64,000 nucleotides of DNA, taken from Acinetobacter guillouiae CIP 63.46 (GTDB lineage: Bacteria > Pseudomonadota > Gammaproteobacteria > Pseudomonadales > Moraxellaceae). Positions 43,708 to 50,867 of this stretch are shown here, one piece after another; the stretch's first letter is position 1, and each line of letters starts with the position of its first letter. Under the pieces are notes generated by a model. It ran no database searches. It was given only the letters and a program-made list of their open reading frames with translations, and was not told the DNA's origin. Location: the NCBI RefSeq assembly GCF_000368145.1, contig NZ_KB849283.1, forward strand, positions 1,700,324 through 1,764,323, given 5' to 3'. The translations under genes and the position numbers were made by a program.

Positions 43708-45858
43708 ATGAACACACCTCCCTTTCTCCCACGATATCTATTATTGACCCTGTGTATTGCTGGTGGATACTCTCCCTTCTATCATCTCTATGCAGCAGAT
43801 AATAAGAAAGATACAGACATAAATGATGAACAACCTACTAAACTGCCTGTCATTGAAGTTACAGCAGAAAAAGTCCTCAAGGCAGAGCGACAAAATCAAC
43901 AAGAAATGTTTAACAAACCCTATTCCAAACAGATCATCAGTCAGGAAAAAATTCAGCAGGAAGGCTTAACCGATGTCAAAGAAGCGATTCGGGATATTCC
44001 TGGTGTTTCCATTACCGAAACTGGGGCTTTCGGTAAAAATGTAAAAATTCGTGGTCTGACTGGGCAACGCGTGGTCAGTGTTGTTGATGGCATCAAAATC
44101 GCCAATCAAGGTTTAGACCATTCAGGTTCTGGTGAAATCAATCAGGTGGATATTAACAACGTTGAAATGATTGAAGTGGTAAAAGGTAGTCCTGCGGTGA
44201 TTTACGACCCGGGTGCATCAGGTGGCGTCATTATCGTCAAGACCAAACCTGTACAAATGAGTCAAGGCATCGGGGTCAGTCAAAAATTCGCTTATGATGA
44301 GGGTTATGACAAAACCAGTTCCACCACCAGTCTAAATGCAGGCATGGATAATTTTGGTGCAAAGGTCACTTATACCAAAGAATCGTCCAATGACTATCGG
44401 GTCCGTGGTAATGCTGATAAAAAATATGCGATTAGTAAAACCAATGCATTAAATGCAGTGAATAGCACAGTAACCGTCAAAGATTTGGGTTATGACGCCG
44501 AATCACTGAGTGCCAAATTATCAGGAAAATTTGCTACAGATAGCCAAATTGATCTCGATTATGACCAATGGATCGGTAAAGATATTGCATCAGCACATGG
44601 GAGTACCATGCAAGATGCAATGGTGATGCTGTTGGCACGTAAAGAGCGTGAATCTAAATCCATCACTTATCGTAAAGACAATCTGGGTATTTTTAATAAC
44701 TTCTCATTTAAATATAACAAACAGTCCTTATTAGAACGCCAACAAGAAGGCGGTTATACTGAAACCTTAGATAGTGATAATTTTAACGCCAATCTATTTT
44801 TAAACTGGCATCAATTACAAGCCAGTTTTGGTCTGGAAGCTGTTTTAGATAAAGCCGTCACTGCGGTGTATTCTGAACAAGATTATTATGCAGGTTTTAC
44901 CAATTTAGAATATGACTTCGGCACATGGACAGGTTTTGCAGGAGTACGTGCCAATTATTGGGCAACCCGACAAAAATTACTGCCAGGTGCAAATGCTGAA
45001 CTTGCCTCACAACTCATCGGTATTTCGGGAATTACCCCTGAAAAAACCATATTCGAACCAACATGGGCACTTGGAGCACAATATCACCTCACCGATACCC
45101 AGAATATTTCCGCCAATATCAGCCGCACTTTCCGAGCGCCTGATTTGTATGAACGCTATACCTTTGGTGGCTTTTTGGGTGGGGGGTTAGCTTTACAACC
45201 TGAAGAAGGCTACCATGCCGAAGTGGCTTGGAAATACCTCAATGATCATTGGGCCTTAAATACCAGTGTGTTTTATAGCGACTTTGACCAATATATTTGG
45301 ACGAAAACCAATCGTAGAGTTATTGATCGGGCTGGTTTGGAAACCTGTATTCGCATTGGTAAATGCAATATAGCGACAGGCGATTTTAATGATCGTGAAT
45401 CTGACTTTTTCCAAGACACCACCCGATATTATAATGCCGACCAAGTCAATAATTGGGGTATGGAATTCAGTGCCAATTATATGAATGAAGTCCATGACTT
45501 TGGTATTTCAGGCAGTTTTAATAAAATTGATTCTGAAGATGTTTTTGTGCAAGCTGCGGCACATCCAATTGATATTAACAGCCATTATAAATATACCTTT
45601 AGCCAATTGCCGTTACAGCCATGGGTGAAAGGCAAAATTCAGACTGTATTTGATGAACCTCAAGTCATACAAAAAGGCGGCTTTGATTCTTATACCATTG
45701 GTAGCCTATATGCAGGTTTTAATCATAAATATGTCAATTTAAGTGCAGGGATTCGTAACCTCGGCAATACTACCTATAGAGCTGCGTATAGTGGTTTAAA
45801 TGGTCTGGAACGTACTTATTTTATCAATGCTGAATTTAAATGGAATAATTATAAATGA
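43708..45858 (+). CDS. TonB-dependent outer-membrane receptor paired with the lipoprotein
   Basis: A 716-residue receptor. The signal region is PRYLLLTLCIAGGYSPFYHL. The TonB-box region LPVIEVTAEK precedes the plug (LTDVKEAIRDIPGVSITETG, VKIRGLTGQRVVSVVDGIKI, EMIEVVKGSPAVIYDPGASG). The barrel contains SANISRTFRAPDLYERYTFG, the FRAPxxxE motif common in heme/vitamin-type receptors. It ends FINAEFKWNNYK. The start chosen is the ATG at 43708; the frame is open further upstream into the lipoprotein gene. Iron-source uptake is likely from the shared Fur box; the ligand is unknown. Confidence 0.9.
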   Translation: MNTPPFLPRYLLLTLCIAGGYSPFYHLYAADNKKDTDINDEQPTKLPVIEVTAEKVLKAERQNQQEMFNKPYSKQIISQEKIQQEGLTDVKEAIRDIPGVSITETGAFGKNVKIRGLTGQRVVSVVDGIKIANQGLDHSGSGEINQVDINNVEMIEVVKGSPAVIYDPGASGGVIIVKTKPVQMSQGIGVSQKFAYDEGYDKTSSTTSLNAGMDNFGAKVTYTKESSNDYRVRGNADKKYAISKTNALNAVNSTVTVKDLGYDAESLSAKLSGKFATDSQIDLDYDQWIGKDIASAHGSTMQDAMVMLLARKERESKSITYRKDNLGIFNNFSFKYNKQSLLERQQEGGYTETLDSDNFNANLFLNWHQLQASFGLEAVLDKAVTAVYSEQDYYAGFTNLEYDFGTWTGFAGVRANYWATRQKLLPGANAELASQLIGISGITPEKTIFEPTWALGAQYHLTDTQNISANISRTFRAPDLYERYTFGGFLGGGLALQPEEGYHAEVAWKYLNDHWALNTSVFYSDFDQYIWTKTNRRVIDRAGLETCIRIGKCNIATGDFNDRESDFFQDTTRYYNADQVNNWGMEFSANYMNEVHDFGISGSFNKIDSEDVFVQAAAHPIDINSHYKYTFSQLPLQPWVKGKIQTVFDEPQVIQKGGFDSYTIGSLYAGFNHKYVNLSAGIRNLGNTTYRAAYSGLNGLERTYFINAEFKWNNYK

Positions 45859-45983
45859 ATGTAAATTTTTGGGTTGTTGCCCTCGCCTGTGAAAAGAGAT
45901 TCAACATAATGATCATCTAAATCAATCTGATCTGTTCTATTTCAATCCAAAGTTTATACAAGGTCCGTTAAACAAAATCAAAG

Positions 45984-46050
45984 CAAAAAAAAGACCCTTA
46001 AAAATTTAAGGGTCTTTTAAATATTTGGCGGAAGCGGTGACAGTCAAATT
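45984..46050. repeat. Right copy of the ~65-bp att-like direct repeat
   Basis: Hairpin GACCCTTA ... TAAGGGTC, then TTTTAAATATTTGGCGGAAG and CGGTGACAGTCAAATT. It differs from the left copy at 36379-36444 by only a few bases. TGGCGGAAGCGGTGA is the reverse complement of a TCACCGCTTCCGCCA tRNA-Ser 3' end, but the rest of a tRNA is absent. The hairpin also serves as terminator after the TonB receptor gene. Confidence 0.65.
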
Positions 46051-46181
46051 TAAAATATAAAATATTGATTAATAACAATAAAAATATTTAAATTTAGTTT
46101 TTTACTGCTATTTTTACTACAAAAAAATCAACCAATAATTTTTGCGCTTAGTTATAAAAGATTCTTTAATTCATTGACTTG

Positions 46182-46526
46182 ATGATTGTACCTCAACAAT
46201 CATCACTTGCCGTAAAATACTTTTATATGTCTTTGACTACCCTGATCAAACGTATGTATGAATAGAAGTTTAAAGAAAATGGCTTAGGCTATATTGATCC
46301 TAAACAGAATCTAGTGATCACGACACATGGTTTTCGTTCTACATTCCGCGACTGGTCAGCCGATAAAACAGATTATCCACGGGAAGTTTGTGAGCATGTA
46401 CTTGCCCATAAACTACCAGATGAAATTGAAGCTTATTACTTACGTGGAAGGTATCTTGAAAAACTAATGGCCGACTGGGCCATTTATATCATGCACAAAC
46501 GGCCTGAAGCCATAAATTACAGCTAA
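46182..46526 (+). pseudogene. P4-type tyrosine integrase, 3' fragment with internal stop
   Basis: The frame reads MSLTTLIKRMYE, stop TAG at 46263, then KFKENGLGYIDPKQN, TTHGFRSTFRDWSADKTDYP, CEHVLAHKLPDEIEAYYLRG and LEKLMADWAIYIM. It keeps the catalytic His/Arg box (HGFRSTFRDW) and the HxxAH region and tyrosine (EAYYLRG), but the N-terminal two thirds are missing. It lies 130 bp from the right att-like repeat. It is a remnant of the integrase that brought in an island here. Its end overlaps the 3' end of the convergent SLATT gene. Confidence 0.88.
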
Positions 46527-47091
46527 AAAAAACTACGATACCAAATACAAAAGCAACTAATATAAAAATAAGAGATAAAGGAATTTTATCTCTTATAAAT
46601 CTGAATTTTAATTGCTCATCTATCCAACTAATTTGATGTTCCCAGAAGAATTTGTAATGAGCATACCAATTACTAAAAAGTATCTGCTTACTGATACAAA
46701 GAGAAAAATATCTAGTTTCAATATCTTGTATCCTAACTTGATAGGCAGATACATCCGAATTTTCAGATAAACATTTGACATCAAAATATAACGATTTCAA
46801 TTCATTAAAAAGTTTCGTTAATTCTTTGCCTGCATTCTCATATCTATTTTTGTCTTTATCATAAAAACTAATATACAGTCCACATATACCAATGATTACA
46901 AAAATAGCTGAGACTAATTTTGTTGACAGCGCATCAATTATTAGCCCAAGAATACCAACTGCCGTAGATATAAATCCAATCCATCCCGGCATCTTCTCAA
47001 TGAGATCATATGTTGCAAAATTCTTTTTTGCTCCAAATCCGACGTTATATCCTGTTTCAGCAATGTATCTCAAAAGTTCCGCTTTATTCAT
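46489..47091 (-). CDS. SLATT-domain membrane effector of a CBASS-type system
   Basis: A 200-residue protein. Two close helices (WIGFISTAVGILGLIIDAL; LVSAIFVIIGICGLYISFY) are followed by a charged helical region and a third hydrophobic segment near the C-terminus (IPLSLIFILVAFVFGIVVFF). This is the pattern of SLATT (SMODS/SLOG-associated two-TM effector) proteins, thought to open membrane pores when a nucleotide second messenger binds. It starts 2 bp after the CD-NTase stop, with GAGGAT inside that gene's end, so the pair is coupled. Its last codons overlap the integrase remnant. Confidence 0.78.
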   Translation of the reverse strand: MNKAELLRYIAETGYNVGFGAKKNFATYDLIEKMPGWIGFISTAVGILGLIIDALSTKLVSAIFVIIGICGLYISFYDKDKNRYENAGKELTKLFNELKSLYFDVKCLSENSDVSAYQVRIQDIETRYFSLCISKQILFSNWYAHYKFFWEHQISWIDEQLKFRFIRDKIPLSLIFILVAFVFGIVVFFSCNLWLQAVCA

Positions 47092-47093
47092 CT

Positions 47094-48398
47094 TTAATCC
47101 TCAATGGGCACATGAATACGGTCACGAGCAACGACTACACCATTCTGAATGACATAACATTCAACTAAATGCTCACCATTGAAGCTTGAATATTCTTCAA
47201 TCTGTTTATTTCCACTGTCCCAAATAATTTGCCCACGAATACAATTACGTCGTTTAGCCTCTTCACCTCTATTGAGAATTTTCCATTTAACTGAGTAATT
47301 TTGTAAATTTGTTGGCGTCGTATTTTCCTCAATATAGAAACTTAAGCTACGACCATGATTTAACTTTTTCCTTCTTCGTTTAAAGCCTCTTAAGAAGTCA
47401 ATAAACTCCCCATCTTTGGTTACTCTAGACTCAATTTTGAGTTTGTAGCGAATATCTACAGGATATTGATCCTCAATAAATTGTTCCGTATGTTCATAGC
47501 GCATATCTTCGATACGAATAGACATACTCGCTTTTTGACTTGGTGCTTTAGGAAAATTACGACCATAAATCATTCTCCATTTAGAATAAGCTTTGTCATC
47601 CGTTCCTAATGAAATCGCTTCTAAACAAAGATCATAAGCATCTTGTGCAGCATTTTGGAATTTAGCCTTAACTTTTACATCTTGATTACTACCTAAAGCC
47701 TGATAATGATCACGGTCAGGTTGATCTACTAAAAATTTAAAAAAATCACGACTTAACCAATCGTAATATAGATAACTCTTATCATCATATTCAGTGGTAG
47801 ATTTCATAAAATTATAAGCTAGTGTATCAATGAGCAATCCTCCCATTGATATACCATGCTTATTTTTCCATGCACGTACCATTTTGCATAAACGACGTAA
47901 ATTTCGATTTTTAGCATCATTCATGACTTTCATTTCATCAATTTCAGCTTGTGGTTTTGTTATCTTCCAGCTTCCTCCATTATAAGTATCAGGATACTTA
48001 TAAGACCCATCTTCCTGTTTAAAAACAGGTTGAACTTCAACATGAAAATTAGTGTATTGAACACATACGACTAAACGATCTACAAAAACTGTAGTACGAG
48101 GATAACGCTTTAAAATTGCATCTTTCGTATCTTTTAGGAGTCTAGACTGCCCACCATCCTCATACTCCTTCCATTTTGAAGAAGGCAGGATATACAGCAT
48201 ATCAAGATCAGAAATACCCTTAATTGCCGTCCAACGCCCATAAGACCCTACTTGTAGACAGTTATCTGTTTTAGATTCTGTGTTACGAAACTCTTGATTT
48301 AAAGCCTTTGTAATCTCTTGATATCTATTTGTAATTTGATCTTCATTATCAATTTTGAGATTACTCAAAAAATCTTGGAACATTTGTGAAACGGACAT
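47094..48398 (-). CDS. CD-NTase (SMODS) cyclic-oligonucleotide synthase with AGS-C sensor
   Basis: A 434-residue nucleotidyltransferase. The catalytic core shows G51-S52 and D64/D66 (QVGSYGRWTAIKGISDLDML), with the third acidic residue probably in NFHVEVQPVF. The helical part follows (CKMVRAWKNKHGISMGGLLI). The C-terminal 130 residues (DIRYKLKIESRVTKDGEFID, KWKILNRGEEAKRRNCIRGQ, HLVECYVIQNGVVVARDRIH) match the AGS-C domain associated with SMODS enzymes. It should make a cyclic nucleotide on phage attack that activates the SLATT protein encoded next. AAGGAT precedes the ATG. Confidence 0.88.
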   Translation of the reverse strand: MSVSQMFQDFLSNLKIDNEDQITNRYQEITKALNQEFRNTESKTDNCLQVGSYGRWTAIKGISDLDMLYILPSSKWKEYEDGGQSRLLKDTKDAILKRYPRTTVFVDRLVVCVQYTNFHVEVQPVFKQEDGSYKYPDTYNGGSWKITKPQAEIDEMKVMNDAKNRNLRRLCKMVRAWKNKHGISMGGLLIDTLAYNFMKSTTEYDDKSYLYYDWLSRDFFKFLVDQPDRDHYQALGSNQDVKVKAKFQNAAQDAYDLCLEAISLGTDDKAYSKWRMIYGRNFPKAPSQKASMSIRIEDMRYEHTEQFIEDQYPVDIRYKLKIESRVTKDGEFIDFLRGFKRRRKKLNHGRSLSFYIEENTTPTNLQNYSVKWKILNRGEEAKRRNCIRGQIIWDSGNKQIEEYSSFNGEHLVECYVIQNGVVVARDRIHVPIED

Positions 48399-48569
48399 AA
48401 TTTATCCTTTTAATTCAAGATAATTATTAATATAGTTTCACTTTAGCATAACCAAATAGGTTTAAAATATAACATACTAATTCATACGACAAATTATGAC
48501 GCATAACTTAAATGTAAGACTTTAACTTTTATCACTTTAAAAACAACATTCACTATTTTGGTTTATCAA

Positions 48570-49829
48570 ATGCTTGAAACCCAATTCTCTCTCAGCGATT
48601 ACCTATCAACCGTACAGGAAGTCATTCGTCTGTCTTTTGATGAGCCTGTTTGGGTAAAAGCTGAGATACGTAACCTGAGTATCAAGGGTGGACACTACTA
48701 TCTTGAATTAGCTGAAAAGGAAGAGGATACAGATAAAGTCATTGCAAGCTGCAAAGCAACAATTTGGAAATTCACCGCCGTAAAAATTGTGCTCAAGTTT
48801 GAGCGTGAAAGTGGCATTGAACTTTCAAAAGACTTAAATGTTCTCATTAAAATAAAAGCCCGTTTTGATCCTCAGTACGGGTTTTCCGTCAACATTGAAG
48901 ACATCGACTCTAGCTTTACATTGGGTGACATTGCCAAACGCTACCAACAGATTATTGCCCGCCTAAGTACTGAGGGCTTGGTGAATCTGAATAAGTCACT
49001 TCCTGCTCCTTTTGATATTGAAAATGTTCTGGTGATTGCACCAGAAAATGCTGCTGGTCTGGGTGACTTCAGGAAAGATGCTAATGCTCTAAATAAAGCT
49101 GGTGTTTGCCATTTTGTTTACCATACGGCCACTTTTCAGGGTAATACTGCTGCAAATAGTATTATGGACTCCTTAAGCTTAGGGCTACGCCAGTGGGCCA
49201 AGGATTATGTTGTTCCACCTGACCTTATTGTAATTATTCGGGGTGGTGGTGCCGTAAATGATTTAGCCTATTTAAATGACTATTATCTTGCTGCCCTACT
49301 CTGCAAACGAAAAGTGCCAATTTGGGTGGGCATTGGTCATGAAAAGGATCGAACCATTCTGGATGAAATCGCCCATCGTTCTTTCGATACGCCAAGTAAA
49401 GTAATTGCGGGTATTCGGAATATCATTTTAGAACGGTCACAAGACGTGATGGATTATCTGCAAACTATCAAGCTACTGTCTCAACATCAAATAACAGCAT
49501 ATCAAGGCCAGAATGACCAGTTGATGAATACCATCAAGACTCATGCCCAGAATCAGATCAATACAGCTAATAGAAATCTTGATTTGGTTAAGTCAACAAC
49601 ACAATATTTTGCCCAGCAGCAAATTAAAATTGCCTCCACACAGATTGAATCCTTAATGCGTGAGACCCTATTACAGAATCCTAGGAATGTGCTTGCCAAG
49701 GGCTATGCTATTGTACGGAATCAAAACAAGGCTATCCGATCTGTACAACAGGTCAGTTCAACTGTTTCAATTGAGATGCAAGATGGCTATATTCATGCCA
49801 GTGTAAGTGAGGTGACAAATCATGAGTAA
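48570..49829 (+). CDS. xseA: Exodeoxyribonuclease VII large subunit, accessory copy
   Basis: A 419-residue XseA. The N-terminal OB fold has SFDEPVWVKAEIRNLSIKGG and HYYLELAEK. The catalytic domain has LIVIIRGGGAVNDLAYLNDY, PIWVGIGHEKDRTILDEIAH and RSFDTPSKVI. A coiled-coil region follows, and the C-terminus LAKGYAIVRNQNKAIRSVQQ is typical. The enzyme degrades single-stranded DNA to oligonucleotides. The start is the ATG at 48570; the longer form needs a TTG. It is divergent from the CBASS pair and overlaps xseB by 8 bp. The island position suggests an extra copy, not the housekeeping one. Confidence 0.93.
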   Translation: MLETQFSLSDYLSTVQEVIRLSFDEPVWVKAEIRNLSIKGGHYYLELAEKEEDTDKVIASCKATIWKFTAVKIVLKFERESGIELSKDLNVLIKIKARFDPQYGFSVNIEDIDSSFTLGDIAKRYQQIIARLSTEGLVNLNKSLPAPFDIENVLVIAPENAAGLGDFRKDANALNKAGVCHFVYHTATFQGNTAANSIMDSLSLGLRQWAKDYVVPPDLIVIIRGGGAVNDLAYLNDYYLAALLCKRKVPIWVGIGHEKDRTILDEIAHRSFDTPSKVIAGIRNIILERSQDVMDYLQTIKLLSQHQITAYQGQNDQLMNTIKTHAQNQINTANRNLDLVKSTTQYFAQQQIKIASTQIESLMRETLLQNPRNVLAKGYAIVRNQNKAIRSVQQVSSTVSIEMQDGYIHASVSEVTNHE

Positions 49830-50019
49830 AAATGAATTAAGCTTTAAAAATGGCTATGAACTGCTGAAGAAGAATGCTGCCCTACTGGAATCACAGGAAG
49901 AGCCAGACATCGACAACCTGATGAAGATTGTTGAAGAATCCATGACAGCTTACAAAGCATGTAAATCTAGAGTTGATGCAGTACAACAAGCATTGAATGA
50001 AACTTTTAAAGAAAACTAA
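49822..50019 (+). CDS. xseB: Exodeoxyribonuclease VII small subunit, accessory copy
   Basis: A 65-residue acidic helical protein (FKNGYELLKKNAALLESQEE, PDIDNLMKIVEESMTAYKAC, KSRVDAVQQALNETF) with the XseB pattern of two helices packing on the XseA coiled coil. It overlaps the xseA stop by 8 bp, giving coupled translation and stoichiometric subunits. Confidence 0.9.
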   Translation: MSKNELSFKNGYELLKKNAALLESQEEPDIDNLMKIVEESMTAYKACKSRVDAVQQALNETFKEN

Positions 50020-50030
50020 CCTTCATTGTT

Positions 50031-50318
50031 ATGATTCAAATATCCCAACTTACTACAGAACAATTACCTCATGCACTCATGCTAGCCATGCGGCATAAAA
50101 CTACTCCCACTATTGATTGGGAGCTATGTGGCAATATTCTCGAACATGAAAAGATTAGTTTAGTATTCTTTGGAACACATTGGGTTGCAATGGAAATTAA
50201 TCCGTTTGGTAACCATACTAAAGCAACTCAGAAATCTGTTTCTGCATTAGATGCAGTTATCAAATGTTATATACAGATTAAACTTGGTGACGTTATAGAT
50301 CTAAAAATTAATAAATAG
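50031..50318 (+). CDS. NinX/DUF2591-like phage protein
   Basis: A 95-residue protein whose layout fits DUF2591/NinX-type phage genes: PTIDWELCGNILEHEKISLV, a central Trp (FGTHWVAMEINPFG), and a C-terminal ALDAVIKCYIQIKLGDVIDL matching the usual AAMRCYVASKLGDEV end. Its function is unknown. It is 11 bp after xseB and likely co-transcribed, pointing to a phage-derived operon. Confidence 0.65.
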   Translation: MIQISQLTTEQLPHALMLAMRHKTTPTIDWELCGNILEHEKISLVFFGTHWVAMEINPFGNHTKATQKSVSALDAVIKCYIQIKLGDVIDLKINK

Positions 50319-50394
50319 GTTACTTGTCAACCAAACCGCTCTTTTAAAATCTTTTCACAAAAAAATAAATCATTATTTTGCAATTAAAAATAGT

Positions 50395-50435
50395 AAAAAA
50401 CCAACACCATTCCTAATGAACGATGTTGGTTTTTT
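50395..50435. terminator. Bidirectional terminator
   Basis: AAAAAACCAACA ... TGTTGGTTTTTT, a 12-bp stem including A and T tails, between the convergent NinX-like gene and the cus operon. It can end transcription from both sides. Confidence 0.85.
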
Positions 50436-50475
50436 ACTTACAGACTAATCTATTAAATATATGAGGATAGTTAGC

Positions 50476-50832
50476 CTATTTCTTTGGCTTAATATTAGTA
50501 ATGACTTGATTTCCACCTTCTGCTTTTAATTCAAAATCAACTTTTTGTCCTACTGCAAGCCCATTTAACAACTGAGGATCAGCAACCTTAAAACCCATTG
50601 TCATTGCCGGCCAATTAATCGCTGCAATTGCTTCATGGCTTATTGTCAATATGCTTCCTTTAGTATCAATTGCAGTAATCACGCCAACAGCTTGGACCAT
50701 TTCTGCTTTCTCATGAGACATATGTTCCATTGGTGCAGCAGAAGTCTTTTGCTCTGCCGCTTCATTTTTACTGCATGCAGTCAATGTTGTCATAGTAGCA
50801 ACTAGGATCATAACTATTCTTAATTTAAACAT
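50476..50832 (-). CDS. cusF: CusF-like copper-binding lipoprotein
   Basis: A 118-residue periplasmic lipoprotein. The lipobox is TLTAC-SKNE. A Met/His patch (APMEHMSHEKAEM) precedes the CusF fold, with the copper site SHEAIAAINWPAMTMGFKVA (the conserved Trp and MTM Met pair). It hands Cu(I)/Ag(I) to the CusBA pump. The start is the ATG at 50832 (AGAGG upstream); the longer frame would begin inside cusA and spoil the signal. Last gene of the cusC-B-A-F order. Confidence 0.92.
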   Translation of the reverse strand: MFKLRIVMILVATMTTLTACSKNEAAEQKTSAAPMEHMSHEKAEMVQAVGVITAIDTKGSILTISHEAIAAINWPAMTMGFKVADPQLLNGLAVGQKVDFELKAEGGNQVITNIKPKK

Positions 50833-50867
50833 GATAAATAACCTCTTTAGACTAAATAAGAAAGCTA

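Noticed and set aside
36379-46050. Composite transposon flanked by the two direct repeats
   Set aside because: The repeats are only ~65 bp, have no transposase or terminal inverted repeats, and fit tRNA-end attachment scars better.
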